Assembly (NCBI RefSeq): GCF_003591175.1
Contig: NZ_QYYG01000003.1
Location: forward strand, 186,001-250,000
Length of the DNA: 64,000 nt
Source: Serratia inhibens
Lineage (GTDB): Bacteria; Pseudomonadota; Gammaproteobacteria; Enterobacterales; Enterobacteriaceae
Direction: 5' to 3'
In this document: positions 57,116 to 64,000 of the stretch, one piece after another
Numbering within the stretch: the stretch's first letter is position 1
Layout: each line of letters begins with the position of its first letter
Position numbers and translations under genes: made by a program
Notes under the pieces: model-generated
Databases searched by the model: none
What the model was told of the DNA's origin: nothing
The model's input: only the letters and a program-made list of their open reading frames with translations

Positions 57116-57525
57116 TAAGCCTCCTCGTCATCGCCTGATGCGGAACGGCGTTCGGCGTCGTTTTTCACCACGTTAGTCACCAGGTTGGACATGCGCATGC
57201 CTTCTACCAGTGAGTTGTCGTATGCGAAGGTCAGTTCAGGCACCACGCGCAAGCGCATGGCTTTACCCAGCAGCGTACGGATGTAGCCGGAAGCGTCTTC
57301 CAGCGCTTTAATGCCTTTAGACACCAGATCCGGATCGGCGTTTTCAGTCAGCACGTTCAGGAAGGTGACGTAAACCTTGGCGTACGCCAAGTCGCGAGAA
57401 ACTTCTACACCAGAAACGGTAGCCATGCCGATACGCGGATCTTTGACTTCACGCTGCAGAATGATAGCAATCTCTTTTTGCATCTCTTGTGCCACGCGCT
57501 GACCGCGGCTGAATTCTTTTGCCAT
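57115..57525 (-). CDS. rbfA: 30S ribosome-binding factor A
   Basis: A 136-residue KH-fold factor for 16S rRNA 5'-end maturation and cold adaptation. Start [20 protein letters not shown] at 57525 is preferred to 57555; the [17 protein letters not shown] segment closes the fold. Lies between infB and truB in the nusA operon. Confidence 0.97.
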   Translation of the reverse strand: MAKEFSRGQRVAQEMQKEIAIILQREVKDPRIGMATVSGVEVSRDLAYAKVYVTFLNVLTENADPDLVSKGIKALEDASGYIRTLLGKAMRLRVVPELTFAYDNSLVEGMRMSNLVTNVVKNDAERRSASGDDEEA

Positions 57526-57593
57526 TATGGATTCTCCAGACAAATCGGGGGGCACAAGGCCCCCCGGAACAGACTTAAGCAGATGTGCAAGCG

Positions 57594-60281
57594 TTAAGCG
57601 ATGGTGCGTTGAATCTCAATGATTTCGAACACTTCGATCATGTCGCCGACGCGCACGTCGTTGTAGTTCTTAACGCCGATACCACATTCCATGCCGTTAC
57701 GGACTTCGTTAACGTCATCTTTAAAGCGGCGCAGGGATTCCAGCTCGCCTTCATAGATAACCACGTTGTCGCGCAGAACGCGGATTGGGTTGTGACGCTT
57801 GATTGTCCCTTCGGTAACCATACAACCTGCGATGGCACCGAATTTCGGTGATTTGAACACGTCGCGCACTGCGGCCAGACCGATAATCTGCTGCTTGTAC
57901 TCAGGCGCCAGCATACCGCTCATCGCCTGCTTCACTTCGTCGATCAGGTTATAGATCACGGAGTAGTAACGCAGATCCAGGCTTTCTGCATCGATCACGC
58001 GGCGCGCAGAAGCGTCGGCACGGACGTTGAAGCCCAGGATGATGGCATTGGAAGCCGCTGCCAACGTAGCGTCGGTTTCGGTGATGCCCCCTACGCCGGA
58101 GCCAACAATCTTCACTTTCACTTCGTCGGTAGAGAGTTTCAGCAGTGATTCGCAAATCGCTTCACAGGAACCCTGTACGTCGGACTTCAGTACGATGTTC
58201 AGCTCGGAAACTTCACCGTCGGTCATGTTGGCGAACATGTTTTCCAGTTTAGATTTCTGCTGACGTGCCAGCTTGACTTCGCGGAACTTGCCTTGACGGT
58301 ACAGCGCAACTTCACGCGCTTTCTTCTCGTCACGCACCACGGTCGCTTCATCACCGGCGGCAGGAACGCTGGACAGGCCCAGGATCTCAACCGGAATAGA
58401 AGGACCAGCAGAGGTCACTTCGCGACCCAGCTCGTCACGCATCGCACGTACGCGGCCGTATTCGAAGCCACACAGAACGATATCGCCTTTGTTCAGCGTA
58501 CCTTCCTGTACCAGCACGGTAGCAACCGGACCACGACCTTTATCCAGGAAGGATTCGATAACCACGCCGCTGGCCATGCCGCTGCGTACGGCTTTCAGTT
58601 CGAGAACTTCAGCCTGCAGCAGGATAGCGTTCAGCAGTTCGTCGATACCGGTACCGGCTTTCGCAGATACGTGAACGAACTGTGCTTCGCCGCCCCACTC
58701 TTCCGGCATAACGCCGTACTGGGACAGTTCCTGCTTAACGCGGTCCGGATCGGCTTCCGGCTTGTCAATTTTGTTCACTGCAACGACCAACGGCACCTTC
58801 GCTGCTTTCGCATGCTGGATAGCTTCGATGGTTTGCGGCATCACGCCGTCGTCGGCAGCAACAACCAGAACAACGATGTCGGTCGCCTGAGCACCGCGGG
58901 CACGCATTGAGGTAAAGGCTGCGTGGCCTGGGGTATCCAGGAAGGTGATCATGCCGTTGTCGGTTTCTACGTGGTAAGCACCGATATGCTGGGTAATACC
59001 ACCGGCCTCGCCTGCTGCCACCTTGGTGGAGCGGATGTAGTCCAGCAGAGAAGTTTTACCGTGGTCAACGTGGCCCATGATGGTCACGACAGGTGCGCGT
59101 GACTCAGCAGCAGCACCGGTATCACGGTCGCTCATCAGCGCTTCTTCCAGCTCGTTCTCACGACGCAGGATAACTTTGTGGCCCATCTCTTCGGCAACCA
59201 GTTGCGCGGTTTCCTGGTCGATGACCTGGTTAATGGTGGCCATTGCGCCCAGTTTCATCATCGCTTTGATGACCTGAGAACCTTTAACCGCCATTTTGTT
59301 AGCCAATTCGGCTACGGTGATGGTTTCGCCGATCACAACGTCACGGTTAACCACCTGAGCCGGCTTGTTGAAGCCCTGCTGAAGGGTGCTTGGCTTACGC
59401 TTGCCTTTACCGCCACGGGTAACGGCGCGCGCTTCTTCACGGTCTGCTTTAGACTCGGAAAGCTTGTTGCCTTTCTTCTGCTTGGTCGCTTTGCCGCCAC
59501 GAGTGCGGGCGCGGCGCTCGCCTTCAACTTTGGCGTCGTTTTCGTCTTCGGCTGCACGGGCGTGCTGAGAGGTGGTCACGTGGTAATCGGCTGTTTCAAC
59601 TGCAGCGCTTGCCGCTTCAGCTTCAGCCCACTTCTCGCCGTTCTCTTCGGCCATGCGGCGCGCTTCTTCCGCTACGCGTTTGGCGTCTTCTTCAACCTTG
59701 CGGCGCACTTCCTCTTCCGCTTTACGTTTCAGTTCTGCGGCTTCGGCTTCACGGCGTGCTTTTTCTGCCTGAGCTGGCTTGGTCATTTCGTCGGTATGTT
59801 GATTGGTCACTTTTTCTTTTTCCGCTGAATTACGCTTAGCAATCTCCGCGGCCTCACGTTTGGCTTGGTCTTCGGCTGCGCGCTTTGCTTCTGCTTCGCG
59901 TTTCGCCAGCTCTTCCGCTGCGCGCTGTGCCTGCTCTTCCGCTTCACGCTGTGCCTGCTCTGCCGCTTCAGCCTGTTGGGCTTCTGGCGTATCGCGATTT
60001 ACATAAGTGCGTTTCTTGCGGACTTCGATTTGCACCGATTTACTTTTACCGCCGGTGCTCGGAATATTCAAGGTGCTTCGCGTTTTGCGCTGCAACGTGA
60101 GCTTACCCGGCGCACTACCGTGTTCACGGTTAAGGTGCGCCAGTAAGGCTTCTTTCTCGTGCTGGGTTACAGAGTCTGTCTCAGACTTGTTAATCCCTGC
60201 ATCAGCAAACTGCTGTACCAGGCGATCAACTGGAGTCTGAATCTCTGCTGCCAGCGATTTTACGGTTACATCTGTCGTCAT
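57594..60281 (-). CDS. infB: Translation initiation factor IF-2
   Basis: An 895-residue GTPase that places initiator tRNA on the ribosome. It has an N-terminal IF2N domain, a long charged region of Ala/Glu/Arg/Lys helices (about residues 100-220), then the G domain with [11 protein letters not shown] (G1), DTPGHAAF (G3) and NKIDKPEA (G4) and C-terminal domains binding fMet-tRNA. Internal starts giving shorter IF2 forms are likely, as in E. coli. Gap of 24 bp after nusA. Confidence 0.98.
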   Translation of the reverse strand: MTTDVTVKSLAAEIQTPVDRLVQQFADAGINKSETDSVTQHEKEALLAHLNREHGSAPGKLTLQRKTRSTLNIPSTGGKSKSVQIEVRKKRTYVNRDTPEAQQAEAAEQAQREAEEQAQRAAEELAKREAEAKRAAEDQAKREAAEIAKRNSAEKEKVTNQHTDEMTKPAQAEKARREAEAAELKRKAEEEVRRKVEEDAKRVAEEARRMAEENGEKWAEAEAASAAVETADYHVTTSQHARAAEDENDAKVEGERRARTRGGKATKQKKGNKLSESKADREEARAVTRGGKGKRKPSTLQQGFNKPAQVVNRDVVIGETITVAELANKMAVKGSQVIKAMMKLGAMATINQVIDQETAQLVAEEMGHKVILRRENELEEALMSDRDTGAAAESRAPVVTIMGHVDHGKTSLLDYIRSTKVAAGEAGGITQHIGAYHVETDNGMITFLDTPGHAAFTSMRARGAQATDIVVLVVAADDGVMPQTIEAIQHAKAAKVPLVVAVNKIDKPEADPDRVKQELSQYGVMPEEWGGEAQFVHVSAKAGTGIDELLNAILLQAEVLELKAVRSGMASGVVIESFLDKGRGPVATVLVQEGTLNKGDIVLCGFEYGRVRAMRDELGREVTSAGPSIPVEILGLSSVPAAGDEATVVRDEKKAREVALYRQGKFREVKLARQQKSKLENMFANMTDGEVSELNIVLKSDVQGSCEAICESLLKLSTDEVKVKIVGSGVGGITETDATLAAASNAIILGFNVRADASARRVIDAESLDLRYYSVIYNLIDEVKQAMSGMLAPEYKQQIIGLAAVRDVFKSPKFGAIAGCMVTEGTIKRHNPIRVLRDNVVIYEGELESLRRFKDDVNEVRNGMECGIGVKNYNDVRVGDMIEVFEIIEIQRTIA

Positions 60282-60305
60282 GCTGTTCCTTCCTGCTACA
60301 GTTTA

Positions 60306-61814
60306 TTACGCGTTGTCGCCAAACCAACAGATATTACGTGCGGCCATAATCAGCTCGCCGGCTTGCTCATCGCTAAGCCCTTCAATATCAGCCAGATCGT
60401 CAACACCCTGCTCGGCAAGATCTTCCAGCGTACAAACCCCACGCGCGGCCAGTTTAAAGGCCATGCTGCGCTCAAGACCCGGAAGGTTGAGCAAATCGTC
60501 AGCAGGTTTTTGGTCACCCAGGCTCTCTTCTTGGGCCAGGGCAAGCGTGGTCAATGCAGCTTTGGCGCGATCGCGCAACGCTTCAACCATATCTTCATCC
60601 AGACCGTCAATTTCCAGCAGCTCTTTGATTGGCACATAAGCCAACTCTTCCAGAGTAGAGAAGCCTTCTTCGACCAGTACGGTGGCGAAATCTTCGTCGA
60701 TATCAAGATACTTGGTGAAGGTATCAATGGCGGCATGAGCTTCGGCCTGGTGCTTGGCCTGCAGATCGTCCGCCGTCATCACGTTCAGTTCCCAACGGTC
60801 ATCGTCACGATGCTGTTTTAACAATTGGGAAGCCAAACGCACGTTTTGGCCATTACGGCCGATCGCCTGTGCCAGATTGCTGGCTTCAACGGCGATATCC
60901 ATGGTGCAATTATCTTCATCAACCACGATAGAGGCAACGTCTGCCGGTGCCATGGCGTTGATGACGAACTGCGCAGGGTTATCATCCCACAGGATGATAT
61001 CGATACGTTCGCCGCCGAGTTCACTCGAAACGGCCTGAACGCGCGCACCGCGCATACCTACGCAAGCGCCGACCGGGTCGATGCGCTTGTCGTTGGTTTT
61101 CACAGCAATTTTTGCACGGGAGCCAGGATCACGGGCTGCCGCTTTAATCTCAATCACTTCTTCGCCGATTTCTGGCACTTCGATGCGGAACAGTTCTTTC
61201 AGCATCTCGGCGCTGGAGCGGCTGACGAACAGCTGTGCGCCACGAGCTTCAGGACGGACGGCGTACAATATGCCGCGAATGCGGTCGCCCGGACGGAAGT
61301 TTTCGCGCGGCAGCATGTCTTCACGGCCAATAACCGCCTCGGCGTTGCTGCCCAGGTCCAGCGCAATGCTGTCACGGTTAACTTTCTTCACCACACCGGT
61401 GACGATTTCACCTTCGTGCTGGCGGAAAGCGTCAACGACCATGGCGCGTTCGGCTTCACGTACTTTCTGTACGATAACCTGTTTCGCGGTTTGGGTGGTG
61501 ATACGGTCAAAGGTTACAGATTCGATCTGATCTTCAATGTACCCGCCCAACTCGATGCCTGGCTCTTCGTACTGAGCGGCTTCCAGCGTGATTTCACGCG
61601 TTGGCTGAGTCACTTCATCTACAGCGACCCAACGACGGAAGGTATCGAAATCGCCGGTTTTGCGGTCAATGCTGACGCGAACCTCAATTTCCTGCTCGTA
61701 TTTTTTCTTGGTTGCGGTGGCTAATGCAGTTTCCAACGCTTCGAAAATCTTCTCACGCGGAAGGGATTTTTCGTTGGAAACAGCTTCAACAACAGCCAGA
61801 ATCTCTTTATTCAT
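60306..61814 (-). CDS. nusA: Transcription termination/antitermination protein NusA
   Basis: A 502-residue RNA polymerase factor for pausing, termination and antitermination. N-terminal polymerase-binding domain, S1 domain ([20 protein letters not shown]), two KH domains ([20 protein letters not shown]) and two C-terminal acidic AR repeats. ATG 61814 ([12 protein letters not shown]) is chosen over the 61832 frame start. Confidence 0.98.
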   Translation of the reverse strand: MNKEILAVVEAVSNEKSLPREKIFEALETALATATKKKYEQEIEVRVSIDRKTGDFDTFRRWVAVDEVTQPTREITLEAAQYEEPGIELGGYIEDQIESVTFDRITTQTAKQVIVQKVREAERAMVVDAFRQHEGEIVTGVVKKVNRDSIALDLGSNAEAVIGREDMLPRENFRPGDRIRGILYAVRPEARGAQLFVSRSSAEMLKELFRIEVPEIGEEVIEIKAAARDPGSRAKIAVKTNDKRIDPVGACVGMRGARVQAVSSELGGERIDIILWDDNPAQFVINAMAPADVASIVVDEDNCTMDIAVEASNLAQAIGRNGQNVRLASQLLKQHRDDDRWELNVMTADDLQAKHQAEAHAAIDTFTKYLDIDEDFATVLVEEGFSTLEELAYVPIKELLEIDGLDEDMVEALRDRAKAALTTLALAQEESLGDQKPADDLLNLPGLERSMAFKLAARGVCTLEDLAEQGVDDLADIEGLSDEQAGELIMAARNICWFGDNA

Positions 61815-61835
61815 CCTAGTTGCCTCATCCAAACT

Positions 61836-62288
61836 TTAAAAGTGGGGTACCAGGTTCGCTTTCTGGATGTTGCTCAGCGCGAACACTTCATCTTTCCCTT
61901 CCACAGTAACCGTGATCATCTCGCCATCGACAGACTTAATAATGCCCTGCCATTTGCGACGGTTCTGTACGGCCATACGCAGGACCAGGCTGACTTCTTC
62001 ACCGAGGAAACGAGTATAGTGCTCAGCGGTGAACATCGGGCGATCAAGGCCAGGAGAGGAGACTTCCAAGTTGTAAGCGACTGTGATTGGCTCTTCGACG
62101 TCCAATACAGCGCTGACCTGGTGGCTGACATCAGCACAATCGTCAACATTGATGCCATTTTCACTATCAATATAGATACGGAGCGTCGATTGGCGCGCAC
62201 GAATAAATTCGATGCCTACAAGCTCAAAGCCCAACGCTTCTACCGGTGCCGAAAGCATCTCTGTTAATTTTTGCTCTAATGTGGACAA
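61836..62288 (-). CDS. rimP: Ribosome maturation factor RimP
   Basis: A 150-residue factor for 30S assembly. The family start [10 protein letters not shown] requires a UUG codon at 62288, the start used in E. coli; a GUG at 62294 two codons earlier is the alternative, and GGGGGUGGG acts as ribosome binding site. The longer frame to 62426 runs through the metY terminator and is not credible. Confidence 0.95.
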   Translation of the reverse strand: MSTLEQKLTEMLSAPVEALGFELVGIEFIRARQSTLRIYIDSENGINVDDCADVSHQVSAVLDVEEPITVAYNLEVSSPGLDRPMFTAEHYTRFLGEEVSLVLRMAVQNRRKWQGIIKSVDGEMITVTVEGKDEVFALSNIQKANLVPHF

Positions 62289-62345
62289 GCCCACCCCCAA
62301 GACATAAAAAAAGGGCCTATAGCCCAGTGATTCTGTTGCCAAATA

Positions 62346-62373
62346 ACAAAAAACCCCGAAAATTCGGGGCTTT
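62346..62373 (-). terminator. Hairpin after metY
   Basis: On the minus strand CCCCGAA-TT-TTCGGGG is followed by TTTTTTT, an intrinsic terminator between the initiator tRNA gene and rimP. Partial readthrough would feed the rimP-nusA-infB operon. Confidence 0.88.
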
Positions 62374-62504
62374 ATGCAACTGGACCCTGTTTGCCGCAAA
62401 GCGGCTTCGGTGCAACTTTCTAACAAGTGCCATTTTCAAATGTTGTTCGAGAAAAGCGGATTTCAATCGAAAAGTGTATTTGAAAATAAACACTTAAAGG
62501 AAAG

Positions 62505-62581
<77 letters not shown>

Positions 62582-62597
62582 TCCGAAAACGTGGCAA

Positions 62598-62626
62598 ATA
62601 CTACGCCGATAATCGCAAAATTGCAA
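62598..62626 (-). promoter_or_regulatory. Promoter of metY-rimP-nusA-infB operon
   Basis: On the minus strand, -35 TTGCAA (62626-62621) and -10 TAGTAT (62603-62598) are separated by exactly 17 bp, with a GC-rich CGCC just before the -10. The start of transcription should fall about 10 nt before the tRNA. Confidence 0.7.
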
Positions 62627-62641
62627 GTTATCTCTGGGATT

Positions 62642-62728
62642 TGGTACCGAGGATGGGACTCGAACCCACAAGCCCGTTAGGGCACTACCACCTCAAGGTA
62701 GCGTGTCTACCAATTCCACCACCTCGGT
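62642..62728 (-). tRNA. leuU: tRNA-Leu (anticodon GAG)
   Basis: 87 nt with encoded CCA, long variable arm of a class II tRNA, and anticodon loop TTGAGGT. The acceptor begins ACCGAGG pairing with CCTCGGT. Lies between secG and metY as in E. coli. Confidence 0.97.
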
Positions 62729-62805
62729 ACTGATTCTTGCTGCTAACGGCTGTTATTTTATTGAGGTAACAACAACCGTTTTCAAACTCTGTTACTGCTT
62801 GCCGC

Positions 62806-63141
62806 TTACTGTGGGATATCGCTGCTCGGCTTGGTTGGTGCTGCCGGCGCGGTAGTCTGCTCAGATTTCACTGGCTGACCGAGGTTTTCCCACTCGCTGC
62901 CTTTCTTGCTCTGGTTGGTGCTCAGGTTGCCCAGGATCAAACTGATGACGAAGAACAGCGCCGCCAGAACAGCCGTCATGCGGGTCATGAAGTTACCGGA
63001 ACCACTCGAACCGAACAATGTGCCAGACGCACCTGCTCCGAATGAGGCTCCCATATCAGCGCCTTTACCTTGCTGCAGCATAATCAGAGCAACCAGCCCG
63101 ATTGAGATCAGCAGGAAAATTACCAGAAGAGCTTCGTACAT
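62806..63141 (-). CDS. secG: Protein translocase subunit SecG
   Basis: A 111-residue SecYEG subunit with two membrane helices (residues about 3-23 and 52-73) and the cytosolic loop QQGKGADMGASFGAGASGTL. The tail is Ala/Pro/Thr-rich. Followed by leuU on the same strand. Confidence 0.97.
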   Translation of the reverse strand: MYEALLVIFLLISIGLVALIMLQQGKGADMGASFGAGASGTLFGSSGSGNFMTRMTAVLAALFFVISLILGNLSTNQSKKGSEWENLGQPVKSEQTTAPAAPTKPSSDIPQ

Positions 63142-63392
63142 AGTTGTACCCGTATCCTTGCGGCTTCACCGCGTGCCAAATGCTTCACACCCCAAAGGCT
63201 TCTTTTCTATTAAGAAGTCGCAGGCATTGTATCAAACTGCCCACTGAAGCGGGTGTGAATACTAACCAAAGCCGCTAACCCACGCAAGGGCAATTTGCAG
63301 CCGCCGGCGCGTTTGCGGAAAAAAGCACCAACAAAATTCGCAGGCTGTGTTTTCCGGGGGCAGCAAACCGCCCCCGGCTTGTCAGCGATCCG
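63142..63392. other. glmM-secG intergenic region with hairpin
   Basis: 251 bp. CCGGGGGC / GCCCCCGG (63354-63377) forms an 8-bp GC stem just after the glmM stop on the minus strand; no T-run follows, so it may be a weak or Rho-assisted terminator. The rest should hold the secG promoter. No gene seen. Confidence 0.6.
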
Positions 63393-64000
63393 TTAACCGG
63401 CAGACTTCACTGCATCGGCAATACGGTGCGCCAACGCGGTAACCTGCTGTTCATCCTCACCTTCCACCATCACGCGGATCAAAGGTTCGGTACCTGATTT
63501 ACGCAAAAGAACGCGGCCACGGCCAGCCAACTCGATTTCAACCTGCTCGGCGACTTTACGCACCTCTTCAGACTCCAACGGGTTGTGCTCGCCGACAAAA
63601 CGTACGTTAACCAGGATCTGCGGCAGCAGTTTCATGCCGCTGCACAGGTCGTGCAAACTCATGCTGTTACGGACTATCGCAGTCAACACCTGCAGGCCGG
63701 CAATGATGCCATCGCCCGTCGTGGTTTTGTCCAGCAGGATCACGTGGCCGGAGTTTTCCGCACCAATGCGCCAGCCCAGCTCCTGCAGCTTCTCCAGAAC
63801 GTAACGGTCACCCACTTTCGCACGGGCAAACGGGATACCAAGCTGCTTGAGCGCCAGCTCCAGGCCCATATTGCTCATCAACGTACCGACGGCGCCACCG
63901 CGCAACTGGCCCTGACGCAGCCCCTCACGGGCGATGATATACAGAATCTGGTCGCCATCTACCTTGTTGCCAAGGTGATCAACCATCATCACGCGGTCGC
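63393..64000 (-). CDS. glmM: Phosphoglucosamine mutase, C-terminal part (runs off window)
   Basis: The frame is open to the right edge; about 202 codons are present of roughly 445. GlmM converts glucosamine 6-phosphate to glucosamine 1-phosphate for UDP-GlcNAc synthesis. Visible are the sugar-binding [12 protein letters not shown] loop and the phosphate-binding [15 protein letters not shown] near the end. The active-site serine and metal loop lie outside the window. Confidence 0.97.
   Translation of the reverse strand, partial: DRVMMVDHLGNKVDGDQILYIIAREGLRQGQLRGGAVGTLMSNMGLELALKQLGIPFARAKVGDRYVLEKLQELGWRIGAENSGHVILLDKTTTGDGIIAGLQVLTAIVRNSMSLHDLCSGMKLLPQILVNVRFVGEHNPLESEEVRKVAEQVEIELAGRGRVLLRKSGTEPLIRVMVEGEDEQQVTALAHRIADAVKSAG

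Noticed and set aside
63354-63377. Strong terminator for glmM
   Set aside because: The GC hairpin is real but has no T-run on either strand, so it is only mentioned as a possible weak terminator.

Overview
The window reads as chromosome of an enterobacterium of the Serratia type (inference). Reasons: the long conserved block yraR-yhbP-yhbQ-yhbS-ubiT / ubiUV ... yhbW ... deaD-yrbN-nlpI-pnp-rpsO-truB-rbfA-infB-nusA-rimP-metY-leuU-secG-glmM is laid out as in E. coli, coding regions are GC-rich, and treBC, nrdDG and a phnFGHIJKLMN-P operon sit next to it. No rRNA, prophage or transposase gene was seen.

Layout. 1-3.7 kb: an accessory bacteriocin locus. It holds the 3' part of an S-pyocin/colicin-D-like tRNase gene, its immunity gene, a decayed second toxin-tip/immunity cassette, a third orphan tip with a ColD-type immunity gene, and a lipoprotein gene. 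4-7.2 kb: trehalose uptake and hydrolysis (treB, treC) behind a TreR-like operator. 7.4-8.9 kb: a flavodoxin-fold oxidoreductase divergent from a LysR regulator. 9-11.9 kb: anaerobic ribonucleotide reductase nrdDG with NrdR, FNR-like and DnaA boxes upstream. 12-13.6 kb: an AT-rich patch with a broken HAD phosphatase gene, a small monooxygenase-fold gene and an orphan antitoxin-like gene. 13.6-14.7 kb: an ArsP/YraQ-type permease. 15-23.4 kb: the C-P lyase operon, lacking phnCDE and phnO. 23.3-27.9 kb: yraR, yhbP, yhbQ, yhbS and the ubiT/ubiUV oxygen-independent ubiquinone genes.

28-45 kb: an accessory block inserted between ubiV and yhbW. It holds a candidate double-glycine-leader microcin with a putative immunity protein, a fragment of an ABC permease 3' end, and a complete type I-E CRISPR-Cas system. 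That system has 46 spacers downstream of cas2, the genes cas2-cas1-cas6e-cas5e-cas7e-cse2-cse1-cas3 (all on the minus strand), and a second 10-spacer array upstream of cas3. The block ends with a HlyD plus two ABC-2 permeases set that has no ATPase gene. The permease fragment on the left and the intact permease on the right lie in direct orientation and bracket the whole CRISPR-Cas locus.

45-50 kb: yhbW, an MFS exporter with a divergent XRE-family regulator, and yedFE. 50-64 kb: the RNA-helicase/RNA-decay/translation block down to secG, two tRNAs and the 3' part of glmM, which runs off the right edge.

The most unusual parts are the modular colicin-D-type toxin/immunity array, in which a perfect 212-bp direct repeat could swap toxin tips; the microcin-like pair beside CRISPR-Cas; the relic repeats bracketing CRISPR-Cas; and the adjoining NrdR and DnaA boxes before nrdD. 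All calls come from reading the sequence; no database search was run.
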